From the NCBI RefSeq assembly GCF_001995095.2, contig NZ_MTSD02000004.1:124001-188000 (forward strand): 64,000 nucleotides of DNA, written 5' to 3'. Positions 53,439-62,216 of this stretch are shown piece by piece. Every line of letters starts with the position of its first letter. Within the stretch, counting starts at the first letter, position 1. A program made the translations under genes and the position numbers. This stretch comes from Oceanospirillum linum (GTDB taxonomy: Bacteria; Pseudomonadota; Gammaproteobacteria; Pseudomonadales; Halomonadaceae). A model generated the notes under the pieces. It saw only the letters and a program-made list of their open reading frames with translations. It made no database searches and was not told where the DNA came from.

Positions 53439-53948
53439 ATGTGGGGGCACAACATCTTTAACGATCTTGTTCAGGGAGATGACGATTTTGTTGGGATGGT
53501 GGCTTATTCTGTTTACAAGCAAGAAAAAGTTCGATGGATTCAAAAGCATCATGACGATTCAGGAAGTTACCCCACGCCTGAAGAGATGCAGACCTACTTT
53601 TATAACCAGCACTCGCGCCCAGAATCGATTAAGCGTTACAGAGACGAAGCTGAATCTCAGTTAAATACCTTTATCCAGGCAACACTTGCTGAAGAGCTTT
53701 TAGTTTACCAGCAGGAGATTCGTGATTCTGAAATCATCAAGAATGTAAAAACTCCTCTGCATAAAAGGCTGATAGAGGGGGTTGTTGCCGGTCTTATTTC
53801 AACAGCTCTTGTTGCTCTAATTTCTATGATTATCTGGCTCAACAGTATTATGGAATCGTCACCTCAAAATCCGTCCCTTCCCGAATCTATTAAGCAAAAA
53901 ATCGAGTCTCAGGCCCAGCAAAGCACCTCATCGTCGTCAGAGAATTGA
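53439..53948 (+). CDS. Single-pass membrane protein, unknown family
   Basis: A 169-residue protein with a soluble N-terminal part (WGHNIFNDLVQGDDDFVGMVAYSVYKQEKVRW, then RPESIKRYRDEAESQLNTFI) and one C-terminal transmembrane helix (about residues 113-137, EGVVAGLISTALVALISMIIW), ending in a Ser/Gln-rich tail. The pattern of charged helical domain plus C-terminal membrane anchor is common in defence-associated membrane effectors, but I cannot name the family. A strong AGGAGG ribosome binding site precedes it. Confidence 0.6.
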   Translation: MWGHNIFNDLVQGDDDFVGMVAYSVYKQEKVRWIQKHHDDSGSYPTPEEMQTYFYNQHSRPESIKRYRDEAESQLNTFIQATLAEELLVYQQEIRDSEIIKNVKTPLHKRLIEGVVAGLISTALVALISMIIWLNSIMESSPQNPSLPESIKQKIESQAQQSTSSSSEN

Positions 53949-53966
53949 GTTAGGTTGAAGCAGATC

Positions 53967-54221
53967 ATGCAGCACGTTACATCGGCTAAGTATTTATCCG
54001 GCTATAAAATTTGGGTTGCCTTTGATGATGACACCTCCGGTAAGGTTGGTCTGGAATGTGTGCTCAAAGGTTCGGTGTTTGAGCCCCTCAAAGATATCGG
54101 CACATTTCAGCAGTTGGCGGTTGATCCTGAGCTGGAAACCGTTGTCTGGCCGAATGGGGTGGACTTAGCACTGGAGTTTCTGAAAGAGCTTCAGTTAAAG
54201 CAGAGCCAAGCGGTTCAGTAA
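53967..54221 (+). CDS. DUF2442 family protein
   Basis: An 84-residue protein with the full DUF2442 pattern: LSGYKIWVAFDDDTSGKVGLECVLKGSVFEPLKDIGTFQQLAVD, then ETVVWPNGVDLALEFL. DUF2442 proteins are often partners of DUF4160 proteins in putative toxin-antitoxin pairs; no DUF4160 gene is seen here. ATG 53967 is preferred to TTG 53955. It follows the membrane protein gene by 18 bp, probably in one operon. Confidence 0.8.
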   Translation: MQHVTSAKYLSGYKIWVAFDDDTSGKVGLECVLKGSVFEPLKDIGTFQQLAVDPELETVVWPNGVDLALEFLKELQLKQSQAVQ

Positions 54222-54534
54222 TCTTCTTTTGCCCTCATTTTATCGAAGTCGGATAGCCTGCTATCAGACTTTTTGTTTGTGTACTCAAGAAGTTGTATTC
54301 GATAGACTCCAGTATTAGTGAACTAAGGAACGCAGACCCGGTGTCTGCAAAATAAACGCGGATGCGTTAGGCAAGGATGCGGCCTGATCTGAAGATGGAA
54401 CTCTCCTCTCAAATTCAAAGCCTCCCTGCACAGCTTTTGGTATCGGAACCAAAGCCTTCTGCATCTGAATCTTGCGTTCTGACTTAACTCTGCATTTATC
54501 AACTGATAACTGCCAAGAAAGGGAGCTTCATGTA
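54222..54534. other. 313-bp intergenic region
   Basis: Contains the terminator at 54246-54275 and, further right, no gene with a credible start. The final 20 bases hold GGGAG, the likely ribosome binding site of the HKD gene at 54535. Confidence 0.5.
54246..54275 (+). terminator. Terminator after DUF2442 gene
   Basis: AAGTC and GATAG pair with CTATC and GACT (one internal mismatch, loop CCTG) followed by TTTTT. Confidence 0.6.
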
Positions 54535-55242
54535 ATGGCCAAGTTTCTTAATACCACCGCCACTAATTATTACCTCGAAGAGCTGATCAAAAATGCCTCC
54601 GAGCGCCTGATCCTGATAAGTCCTTTCCTCAAACTGAATGACCGCATCAAAGAGTTATTAGAGGACAAAAACCGGCTGAAAATTGATGTTCGTATTGTTT
54701 ATGGCAAAAGCGAGCTTCAACCCAACGAAATCAGCTGGCTGAATGATTTGACCTTTATCCGCACCAGCTTCTGCAAGAACCTGCACGCTAAGTGCTACAT
54801 GAATGAGACCGACTGCATCATCACCAGCCTGAACCTGTATGAGTTCAGTCAGGTGAATAACAACGAGATGGGAATTTACCTGTCCCGTGACGAAGACGTG
54901 GAAATGTACCGTGATGCCTATGAAGAGGCGCAGCGGATTATTCGCGTTAGTGATGAAGTACGCATCACCATGCAGAAAGTTGACAAGGAAGGAGACGTTA
55001 AAGCCAAGCAAGTAAAAAGCAAAGCGAATAACCCTACCGGAAAACTCACCTCTTCGAAGCTTGCAGCAAAGTTAAAAATGAAAACACCAGAGCTGATTGA
55101 GAAACTGGTTGCCGAAGGTTACGTGGAAGAGAAAGAAGGTAAGCAAAACCTGACCCAAAAAGGCTTAAGTGCGGGCGGTGAGGCCAAAACCGGTAAATAT
55201 GGCGACTTCTTTATTTGGCCACACAGTTTTCTCAATGTTTAG
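54535..55242 (+). CDS. Phospholipase D-like (HKD) protein
   Basis: A 235-residue protein with a single HKD motif: FCKNLHAKCYMNETDCIITSLNLYEFS (His84, Lys86, with Asp93 and Asn100), preceded by LILISPFLKLNDRIKELL. Proteins with one HKD motif dimerise and are often nucleases (Nuc, BfiI-like). The C-terminal 60 residues read LTSSKLAAKLKMKTPELIEKLVAEGYVEEK, a winged-helix-like segment, and end KYGDFFIWPHSF. Composition resembles the core genome more than the AT-rich pair downstream, which begins 20 bp later. ATG 54535 is preferred to GTG 54472. Confidence 0.75.
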   Translation: MAKFLNTTATNYYLEELIKNASERLILISPFLKLNDRIKELLEDKNRLKIDVRIVYGKSELQPNEISWLNDLTFIRTSFCKNLHAKCYMNETDCIITSLNLYEFSQVNNNEMGIYLSRDEDVEMYRDAYEEAQRIIRVSDEVRITMQKVDKEGDVKAKQVKSKANNPTGKLTSSKLAAKLKMKTPELIEKLVAEGYVEEKEGKQNLTQKGLSAGGEAKTGKYGDFFIWPHSFLNV

Positions 55243-55262
55243 TTTCGATTTTGGTGCAATAT

Positions 55263-55856
55263 ATGGAAGAAGATGAAATTAAGAATTTTATTTTTAGTAA
55301 TAATGAAGTTGAGGTCTATTATAAGTATCTAGTTGGCCAAGATGTATGGTATTTTCAGAAGAATGGAGGCGAGTTCAGTAAGGTTTACGATGAGTTTAAG
55401 AAGTTTATATCTGTTGCTTTGGGTATCCCGTTTAATAATATATCTATAGTTGGTAGTGCTAAGACTAGGTATAGTTTTTCGCCAAATAAAAGATTTAAAG
55501 AATTTTGTGATGAGTCTGATTTTGATCTTGTTATCGTTTCTTATGATCTGTATAAGGATATATGGGGAGCGTATAGAGATATATCTCAGCAATCATACCT
55601 TAGAGGCTATGCAAGCAAATGTTCTAATGTTTTTAATGGGTTTGTTAGTATTAAAGACTCTGATGACACATATGGTAATGCTGTTCTTGAAGGCTGGCAG
55701 CGGAAGGTGAGAACATTTAAAGCTGATTTGCAGTTAAAGTTTAAAATAAGTCATGATATAAATTATAGGATATACTCTGATTGGGTTTCTGTTCAAGATT
55801 ACCATATTAGAGGTATCTCTAAGTTAAGGGATGATATAAGTAATGAAGTTAATTGA
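55263..55856 (+). CDS. Minimal nucleotidyltransferase-fold protein
   Basis: A 197-residue protein with IVGSAKTRY (Gly64-Ser65) and, further on, ESDFDLVIV with Asp86 and Asp88, the G-S...D-x-D pattern of polymerase-beta-type nucleotidyltransferases. The spacer between them is longer than in classic MNT antitoxins. It could transfer nucleotides to protein or RNA. The last 14 bases overlap the next gene (DUF262), which indicates tight translational coupling. Very AT-rich. ATG 55263 is preferred to the upstream start at 55215, which lies within the HKD gene. Confidence 0.7.
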   Translation: MEEDEIKNFIFSNNEVEVYYKYLVGQDVWYFQKNGGEFSKVYDEFKKFISVALGIPFNNISIVGSAKTRYSFSPNKRFKEFCDESDFDLVIVSYDLYKDIWGAYRDISQQSYLRGYASKCSNVFNGFVSIKDSDDTYGNAVLEGWQRKVRTFKADLQLKFKISHDINYRIYSDWVSVQDYHIRGISKLRDDISNEVN

Positions 55857-56919
55857 CTCAATTGATATTCAGCCTCAAACAGTGAAATGGCTTTCCGATC
55901 TGCACAATAAAGGGCTTTTGGTCGTAGATGATTCCTTTCAAAGGAATTATGTTTGGACTAAGAAAAACCAAGTTCAGCTTATTGAGTCAATTCTGATGGG
56001 TTATCCTATTCCTGAAATATACCTTTGGAATACTGGGACTGATGAAAATTCAGGTGATACATGTTATTCCATAGTTGATGGGCAGCAGAGAACAGGAGCG
56101 ATTTTTCAATATATTTCTAATACATTCAAACTTACAGATTCATCGCTAAACGCCTCCAACTCATGTTATCAACGAGTGAAAAACCGCTATTTTAAGGATT
56201 TGGGTACTGATGATAAGAAAGCGCTTTGGGCCTATGTCTTTTCAGTTCGAATTATCAGGAATAGCGTACTAAGAGATGATATTGTTACGATGTTTTTGAG
56301 GCTTAATAGTAATAATATGACACTGAATCCTCAGGAGCTTAGGAACGCCGAATTCGACGGGGAGTTCATGAAGGTGGTTTCATCGTTGTCCGAGCTCGAT
56401 TTTTGGTCGAAAAATGGTATTTTTGGGGTGTCGGATAGACGGCGTATGAGGGATATTTCTTTTGTTAGCACTTTGCTCGTTTTTATGAAGCAAGGGATTC
56501 AGGCTGATATTAGAAATGATAATATAAATAAAATTTATGATCTTTATAATGATGAATATCCCGATAAAGAAACTGATATTGAACGGTTTGAAGGCGTTTT
56601 GCGGCAAGTTGATGTTGTAATAGAAGGGAAGAGAGATAGAACTTTGATATTGAAGAGGCAGGTTCACTTTTATAGTTTGTTTACTGCTGTTTATGAGTCT
56701 CTTATTGATGATGAATGCTTGTCTAGTGAAGCGTTGGTTAATTATAGGGATTTTATTGATAATTATGATAATGATGGTCTTCTTAAAGAATATTTTCCAG
56801 ATTGTGCAGATCAAATTGTTACCTATAAATCCTTAGCGAAGGAAGGAACGCGCGATAAGGGAAATAGACTTGGTAGGCATGAGGCGATCAAACAAATTCT
56901 AAAATCTAAGCGGCATTAG
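55843..56919 (+). CDS. DUF262 protein, coupled to nucleotidyltransferase
   Basis: A 358-residue DUF262 protein: VVDDSFQRNYVW (residues 27-38), SIVDGQQRTGAIF with the canonical DGQQR (79-83), and MFLRLNSNNMTLNPQELRNAEF near 150. It lacks the DUF1524 HNH part. Its start overlaps the nucleotidyltransferase gene by 14 bp. It is only distantly similar to the other DUF262 protein in this window (3988-4986). Very AT-rich relative to the flanking genes. The gene ends before a strong terminator. A defence role is inferred. Confidence 0.85.
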   Translation: MKLIDSIDIQPQTVKWLSDLHNKGLLVVDDSFQRNYVWTKKNQVQLIESILMGYPIPEIYLWNTGTDENSGDTCYSIVDGQQRTGAIFQYISNTFKLTDSSLNASNSCYQRVKNRYFKDLGTDDKKALWAYVFSVRIIRNSVLRDDIVTMFLRLNSNNMTLNPQELRNAEFDGEFMKVVSSLSELDFWSKNGIFGVSDRRRMRDISFVSTLLVFMKQGIQADIRNDNINKIYDLYNDEYPDKETDIERFEGVLRQVDVVIEGKRDRTLILKRQVHFYSLFTAVYESLIDDECLSSEALVNYRDFIDNYDNDGLLKEYFPDCADQIVTYKSLAKEGTRDKGNRLGRHEAIKQILKSKRH

Positions 56920-56933
56920 ATTGCAACAATACT

Positions 56934-56959
56934 AAACAGCGCCTTTTGGCGCTGTTTTT
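56934..56959 (+). terminator. Terminator of the NTase-DUF262 operon
   Basis: AAACAGCGCC (56934-56943) pairs perfectly with GGCGCTGTTT (56948-56957) across TTTT, followed by TT. It marks the right end of the AT-rich block. Confidence 0.9.
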
Positions 56960-57132
56960 AGTTTCAATCTAGCAAAGCGTCTTAACTTCGTGCGCCCTCC
57001 AAAGAGCCATTCCACCACCTCACTGCCGAGGTCGGCAATCCCCACCTATCCGGCGTTCCCCACCATAAATTTAGCCTCCCGCTGATATTCCTGTAAAATA
57101 CCGCGCCTTGCTTTAACAGCCCTGAAGGTACT

Positions 57133-58074
57133 ATGGAAACTCACGCGCTCGTTACTTTAGAAAATATCCTGCACGCTGCTTTGTCAGCTCCTCCCACCGA
57201 AGTTCGTCGTTTATTTCACGGGCGGGGTCGCTGTTACGAGGGGCTGGAACAGCTAACCGTTGACTGGTTGCAGGGACAGGTGTTGGTGTGTCTGTTTAAG
57301 GAGCCTTCCGAGGCGTTTCTGGCAGAACTGCAGGCGCTGCTGACCCGCTGGACAGAAAGCGATCTCTGGCAGAGCAGTGGTGCAACGTCACTGCTGTTGC
57401 AGCACAGAGCACGGGAAGGTGTGCCTATGGAGCTGCTGTGGGGCACGCATAACGAACAGCAGGATGTGACAGAAAGCGGCCTTAAATACAGGCTGGATCT
57501 GGGGGGTAAGCAGAACAACGGTCTGTTTTTTGATATGCGTCTGGGGCGTGACTGGGTGCGGGCGCAGGCCGGTCAAAAACGGGTGTTAAATCTGTTTTCG
57601 TACACCTGTGGTTTCTCTGTGGCTGCCATAGCCGGTGGTGCGGATCATGTGGTGAATCTTGATATGGCCAAAGCCGCGTTAAACCGGGGGCGGGAAAACC
57701 ACCGTTTAAACGGCCATGATCTGAAAAAGGTCACCTTTATGGGGCACGATCTGTTTAAGTCCTGGGGTAAGGTGCGTAAGTATGGCCCTTATGATCTGGT
57801 GATTATTGATCCGCCCAGCTTTCAGAAGGGGAGTTTTGCCCTGACGAAGGATTACCGGAAGATTCTGCGACGTTTGCCGGAGCTGCTTACCGAATCCGGT
57901 CAGGTGCTGGCCTGTGTTAATGATCCGACGGTTACCTCTCAGTTTCTGATTGAGGGGATGGCGGAAGAGTCCCCGGAGGTGACTTTTGATTACCGGCTGG
58001 ATAATCCGCCGGAGTTTCCGGATATTGACCCTGAAGGCGGCTTGAAAGCCCTGGTGTTCAGCCGACAAGCCTAG
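57133..58074 (+). CDS. Class I SAM-dependent methyltransferase (RlmI/RlmK-like)
   Basis: A 313-residue protein of the RlmI/YccW-type rRNA cytosine methyltransferase-like group. Visible: NGLFFDMRLGRDWVR, the SAM loop VLNLFSYTCGFSVAAIAGGADHVVNLDM, and the catalytic-type IIDPPSFQKGSF. Without a PUA domain it is shorter than RlmI, so rRNA target is uncertain. The N-terminal 100 residues (VRRLFHGRGRCYEGL) are characteristic of the standalone form. AAGG lies before the ATG. Monocistronic. Confidence 0.85.
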   Translation: METHALVTLENILHAALSAPPTEVRRLFHGRGRCYEGLEQLTVDWLQGQVLVCLFKEPSEAFLAELQALLTRWTESDLWQSSGATSLLLQHRAREGVPMELLWGTHNEQQDVTESGLKYRLDLGGKQNNGLFFDMRLGRDWVRAQAGQKRVLNLFSYTCGFSVAAIAGGADHVVNLDMAKAALNRGRENHRLNGHDLKKVTFMGHDLFKSWGKVRKYGPYDLVIIDPPSFQKGSFALTKDYRKILRRLPELLTESGQVLACVNDPTVTSQFLIEGMAEESPEVTFDYRLDNPPEFPDIDPEGGLKALVFSRQA

Positions 58075-58088
58075 GCGTTATATCGTCC

Positions 58089-58130
58089 CCCTGAATAGAC
58101 ATCTGGCTGGGTTCAGCTGACTATTCAGGG
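58089..58130. repeat. 10-bp inverted repeat between convergent genes
   Basis: CCCTGAATAG (58089-58098) and CTATTCAGGG (58121-58130), 22-nt loop. Between the methyltransferase and proline iminopeptidase stops; may terminate both transcripts though no T tract follows. Confidence 0.55.
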
Positions 58131-58162
58131 ACACAGCTGATGTGTGGCTTGGGGGGATAGGG

Positions 58163-59464
58163 TCACAGGCTTCGGGACAGAACTCTCTGGGCCAGTGGTT
58201 CCACCACCTTGGAGCCGTGGGCGCGAATAGCATCATGCTGCCATTCCGGATGCAGCCATACATTGGCACCGTTAATCGCGGCGGCGGTTTTCAGGGATTC
58301 ATCTTTGTCTACGTAATAATCCTGCTCGTAGACGATACACTCCACCGGTACGGTGTTCTTTGCCAGTTGCTCAAGATCGTAGAGTTTCGGCCAGTCATCT
58401 TTCGCAGCCAATAAATCGGCCACAGCTTTAAAGCCCTGTAGCTGGCCGTAATCCTCCAGCATATCCGGGCGCACGGTTTCTCCATAAAAGCTCACCCCAC
58501 GTTGGGCTTTACCGGTCGGGGATTCCGATTCATTCAGGAGGCGAGCCGGATCGAAACCTCCGTGGCGCTCCATTGCCCCTGCTGCTGCCCAGTTGCTGGC
58601 GGTTTGCTCACAATAGATCGCTTCGTGCAGCAGCACATAAAGGGGATTGGTCTCGTAACTGGCCTGCTGACGGATCTGCTCGATAAAGCCATAACGTAGC
58701 TGAGACTCACCGGAATCTGCTACAAAGGGGTTATCCAGCAGAGCGTGGACCTTGGAGAAACCCGAGGTAGTGCCCAGCAACATACCCAGATCTAGGAAGC
58801 GGCGGGCGGTCATCACACCATCCCGACCCAGCGGATAAGGGGAGGCCTCCAACAGCTCAACAATACGTTTTACCTTGGCAATATCTTCCGGATAGGTGCG
58901 GTAATACGCCTGACTGCGCTCAAACACGGTGTTCACCAGCAGACCATAGGTGGCGTAGGCATCGGCCTGCAGCATCGGCGGCAGGCCACCACAGATCATC
59001 ACACCGGCTAATGCGTCAGGCTGTTCACTCAGGTAGTGGCAACTGATAAAACCACCAAAACTTTGCCCCAGCAGATACCACTGGGCACTGCCAAATTCAC
59101 GCTCGCGCAGCTGCTCCAGGTCCCGCACGATATTGTCGGCCCGGAATTGACTGATATACGCCAGCTGATCTTCGGGGTTCGGCAGCGACTCACACAGTTC
59201 CGGGCCGATACTGTGGCTACGACCTGTACCGCGCTGATCCATCAGCACCACTCGGAAATGATCCAGCATAACGTCCAGCCAGGGGATGCTGTAGGGATCT
59301 TTCGGCGCTTCAAAACCGGGGCCACCCTGCAAAAACACACAGACCGGTGCCTCGGCGTGGCGAGTGATTTCACGGGCAAAAAGGTTGATCTGCTGGCCCT
59401 CTGGCTGACTGTAATCCAGAGGAACGCTAAGATGAATATCCCGGATGGTAAAAAGATTAGGCAT
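58163..59464 (-). CDS. Proline iminopeptidase-like alpha/beta hydrolase (S33)
   Basis: A 433-residue serine hydrolase of the S33 family. Visible: FLQGGPGFEAPK (oxyanion HGGPG motif variant), MDQRGTGRS, nucleophile GQSFGGF, and HPEWQHDAIRAHG near the C-terminus for the catalytic His. It likely releases N-terminal proline from peptides. ATG 59464 has AAGGA upstream; the longer frame to 59593 is unsupported. Expected cytosolic. Confidence 0.88.
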   Translation of the reverse strand: MPNLFTIRDIHLSVPLDYSQPEGQQINLFAREITRHAEAPVCVFLQGGPGFEAPKDPYSIPWLDVMLDHFRVVLMDQRGTGRSHSIGPELCESLPNPEDQLAYISQFRADNIVRDLEQLREREFGSAQWYLLGQSFGGFISCHYLSEQPDALAGVMICGGLPPMLQADAYATYGLLVNTVFERSQAYYRTYPEDIAKVKRIVELLEASPYPLGRDGVMTARRFLDLGMLLGTTSGFSKVHALLDNPFVADSGESQLRYGFIEQIRQQASYETNPLYVLLHEAIYCEQTASNWAAAGAMERHGGFDPARLLNESESPTGKAQRGVSFYGETVRPDMLEDYGQLQGFKAVADLLAAKDDWPKLYDLEQLAKNTVPVECIVYEQDYYVDKDESLKTAAAINGANVWLHPEWQHDAIRAHGSKVVEPLAQRVLSRSL

Positions 59465-59732
59465 GGAATGTCCTTGCTGTCGGTAGTCTGACGCTTTCGG
59501 AAAAAATGCTGATTGACGATTAGTGGGTAGCTTACAACGAAATACGCCTATCGGGAGAGTCGATTGCTGGGGCCACCCGAAATTTTTTAGCAAAAAAGAA
59601 GCCCCTGGGCGTTATGCAAGGTTTGTTCATCATCTCTGCCGATAACCCTTTTCGCTTTTACTGGACGGGTCAGGCAGGGAGGGTTTAGTCTCAAGGGGAG
59701 CTTGCTTACTTTTTCCGGGAGATTTAACGGTT

Positions 59733-61181
59733 ATGAACGATGTTGCTACTGCTTTGTCCGTGGAATCGCAGAAAGACCATGCTGAGTTATCAGATGCATT
59801 GCATCAGCAGCGTATGGCCTTCAGGCAGTCTGGACAGGAGGATTATCATCAGCGTTGTCAGCACCTGAAGAGCCTGAAACGCCTGCTACTTGATAATCAG
59901 GCGGATATCATAGCGGCGATTAACCGGGATTACGGCAACCGCTCGTACCACGAAACCCTGATTGCAGAAGTGATTACCGTGGTAAGTGATATCGATCATA
60001 CCCTGAAACATCTGAAGAAATGGATGCGGGTGCAGCGGCGCGGCATCGATAGGATGCTTTATCCGGGGGCGAAGAATCGTGTTATTCCACAGGCTGTGGG
60101 CGTTGTGGGCTTAATTATTCCCTGGAATTTTCCTCTGAATTTGGGGTTTTCAGGCCTGGTAGCCGCTTTTGCGGCCGGAAACCGCGCTATGGTCAAGATG
60201 TCGGAGAACTCTGTACATCTCAGTGAGCTACTCATCCGGCTGGCCCCCGATTATTTTTCTGCGGATAAACTCCGGTTTTTCACAGAAACCGGAAACGTCG
60301 GTGTGGCGTTTTCCAGGCTGCCGTTTGATCATCTGATGTTTACCGGTTCCGGTCAGACCGGTCGTAAAGTGATGGCTGCTGCAGCTGAGAACCTGACACC
60401 GGTAACGTTGGAGTTAGGGGGGAAATCCCCGGCGGTGATTGATCCTGAATACCCGCTGGCAAAGGCGGTCGAGCGCCTGATGTTTGTGAAGCAGTTTAAT
60501 GCTGGCCAGATCTGCACCACGGTGGATTATGTTTTTGTCCATGAGGGTCAGCTAAACGCTTTTGTCGCTGAAGTGAAGCGCTGGGTCGGTCAGCATTGCC
60601 CGGATATTCACAGCACAGATTACACTTCAGTGATTGATGACCGGGCTTTTCAGCGTTTGCTGGATACCCTAGCGGATGCCCGTGATAAGGGGGCAGAAGT
60701 GGTTAACCTGAACGGACAAGAGCCGGATTCTGCCAGCCGTAAGTTGCCATTGACATTGATACTGTCCGCCACTGACGAGATGATCATCAGTCAGCGGGAA
60801 ACCTTCGGCCCGATTCTGATGGTGAAGACCTATACCGATCCACAGGATGTGATCGATTATGTGAATGACAGAGATCGACCGCTGGCACTGTATCCTTTCA
60901 GTAATAACAAGCAGCTGGTGGATCGCTATATCGGTAATATTCTGTCTGGTGGTGTTTCTGTGAATGATGCCTTGTTCCATGTGGGGCAGCATGATCTGCC
61001 TTTCGGGGGGATTGGCGGCAGTGGTATGGGGCACTATCACGGTTATGAAGGCTTTCTGACCTTCTCGAAGCTTCGGCCTGTTTTCTATCAGGCTGCATTT
61101 TCACCTATGAAATATCTGATGCCCCCTTACGGAAAAACAGCTGACCGTATGCTGGGGCTGATCGCTAAGCTCAAACTTTAG
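59733..61181 (+). CDS. calB: Coniferyl aldehyde dehydrogenase
   Basis: A 482-residue NAD(P)-dependent aldehyde dehydrogenase of the CalB group. Visible: GLIIPWNFPLNLGFSGLVAAFAAGNRAMVKMSE, FTGSGQTGRKVMAAAAENL, VTLELGGKSPAV with catalytic Glu, NAGQICTTVDYVFV with catalytic Cys, and ETFGPILMVKTY. This group has a hydrophobic C-terminus (AAFSPMKYLMPPYGKTADR), as here. Substrate in vivo could be another aromatic or aliphatic aldehyde. GGGAG precedes the ATG. Monocistronic. Confidence 0.88.
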   Translation: MNDVATALSVESQKDHAELSDALHQQRMAFRQSGQEDYHQRCQHLKSLKRLLLDNQADIIAAINRDYGNRSYHETLIAEVITVVSDIDHTLKHLKKWMRVQRRGIDRMLYPGAKNRVIPQAVGVVGLIIPWNFPLNLGFSGLVAAFAAGNRAMVKMSENSVHLSELLIRLAPDYFSADKLRFFTETGNVGVAFSRLPFDHLMFTGSGQTGRKVMAAAAENLTPVTLELGGKSPAVIDPEYPLAKAVERLMFVKQFNAGQICTTVDYVFVHEGQLNAFVAEVKRWVGQHCPDIHSTDYTSVIDDRAFQRLLDTLADARDKGAEVVNLNGQEPDSASRKLPLTLILSATDEMIISQRETFGPILMVKTYTDPQDVIDYVNDRDRPLALYPFSNNKQLVDRYIGNILSGGVSVNDALFHVGQHDLPFGGIGGSGMGHYHGYEGFLTFSKLRPVFYQAAFSPMKYLMPPYGKTADRMLGLIAKLKL

Positions 61182-61278
61182 ACTCCGCTCCGGGTCAGGG
61201 AGTGACTCTACAACGACAGTAAAATACGACTGGTACAGTAAAACCCTGCTGGACATAACTAGGATCAACAGATTCTGA

Positions 61279-62178
61279 CTACGGGTTGCGATGACAGCGT
61301 TTTAATTCACTGATCAACTCTTTGATGAGTGGTGTTAAAGCTGCATTCTTCGATGTTATCAGCATCACAGGGATCTCATAATGATACCGCTCTGGCAAAA
61401 TCGCTTTTAGCTGACTCTTTTCGACCCATTGGTTCGCATAATGCTCTGGCAGATAACCGATAAACCGCCCGGACAGCACCATATGTGCAATGCCCTGATC
61501 ATGGTAAGCCGTGGCGGTATTCTGATAATTTAACCCGTCATTTCGGGTTTCTTTATCCCTCTGATAATGGCTGGAAACTATTTCAGCCTCCTGAAGCAAG
61601 GCTTCACGGGCATCATCATCGCAATCAAACAACGGATGCTCAGAAGAGCAATACAAGTAGTTCACTTCGTCCTGTAACGGGTAGTAGTCCAGCCCCCGAA
61701 TAGGATGACGGCTCACACCCAACCCCACCATAGAGCGCCCGCTGATAACCGATGTTTCGACTTCTCTTGCTTCACAAACATTGATTTCAAACTGAATGGA
61801 ATTGCTCTTATCTCTGAGCGCTGCGATCGCTTTTGAGATTCCACAGCGCGGATCGTTAACCAGATTATCAATCGAGGCGATGGTGACACGGCCTGTCAGT
61901 TCATTTTTGGAGCTGGCAACGGTCGCGGCAAAGGCTTCGCACTGTCTGAGCAGTTCGAGACTGGCCTGATAGGTGATACGTCCGGGTTCTGTTATCTCAA
62001 AACCGCTTCGTCCACGTTTGCATAACGTCAGGCCCAGCCGGATCTCAAGGTCAGACAGATGAGCGCTGATGGTTGAGCGACCGATGTTTAACCTTGATTC
62101 CGCTGCCGATAAACCGCCGGATTCAACAATTGCGACAAAGATTCTTAAGAGTTTTAGGTCGACATCATGGATCTGCAT
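61279..62178 (-). CDS. LysR-family regulator divergent from hutH
   Basis: A 299-residue LysR protein: DLKLLRIFVAIVESGGLSAAESRLNIGRSTISAHLSDLEIRLGLTLCKRG is the winged helix; the inducer domain follows from about 95. ATG 62178 with GGAG upstream is preferred to ATGs at 62199 and 62211. It lies 170 bp from the divergent hutH and likely regulates it; hut operons are more often controlled by the GntR-type HutC, so a LysR control would be a variation. The intergenic region has three 9-bp repeats. Confidence 0.87.
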   Translation of the reverse strand: MQIHDVDLKLLRIFVAIVESGGLSAAESRLNIGRSTISAHLSDLEIRLGLTLCKRGRSGFEITEPGRITYQASLELLRQCEAFAATVASSKNELTGRVTIASIDNLVNDPRCGISKAIAALRDKSNSIQFEINVCEAREVETSVISGRSMVGLGVSRHPIRGLDYYPLQDEVNYLYCSSEHPLFDCDDDAREALLQEAEIVSSHYQRDKETRNDGLNYQNTATAYHDQGIAHMVLSGRFIGYLPEHYANQWVEKSQLKAILPERYHYEIPVMLITSKNAALTPLIKELISELKRCHRNP

Positions 62179-62216
62179 ATAAGAATTTCTCCGCTGCATT
62201 GCAGCTCTCATCTTTT

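Noticed and set aside
54360-54372. GCGTTAGGC resembling an attC core site
   Set aside because: No complementary left core within the expected distance and no palindromic arms.
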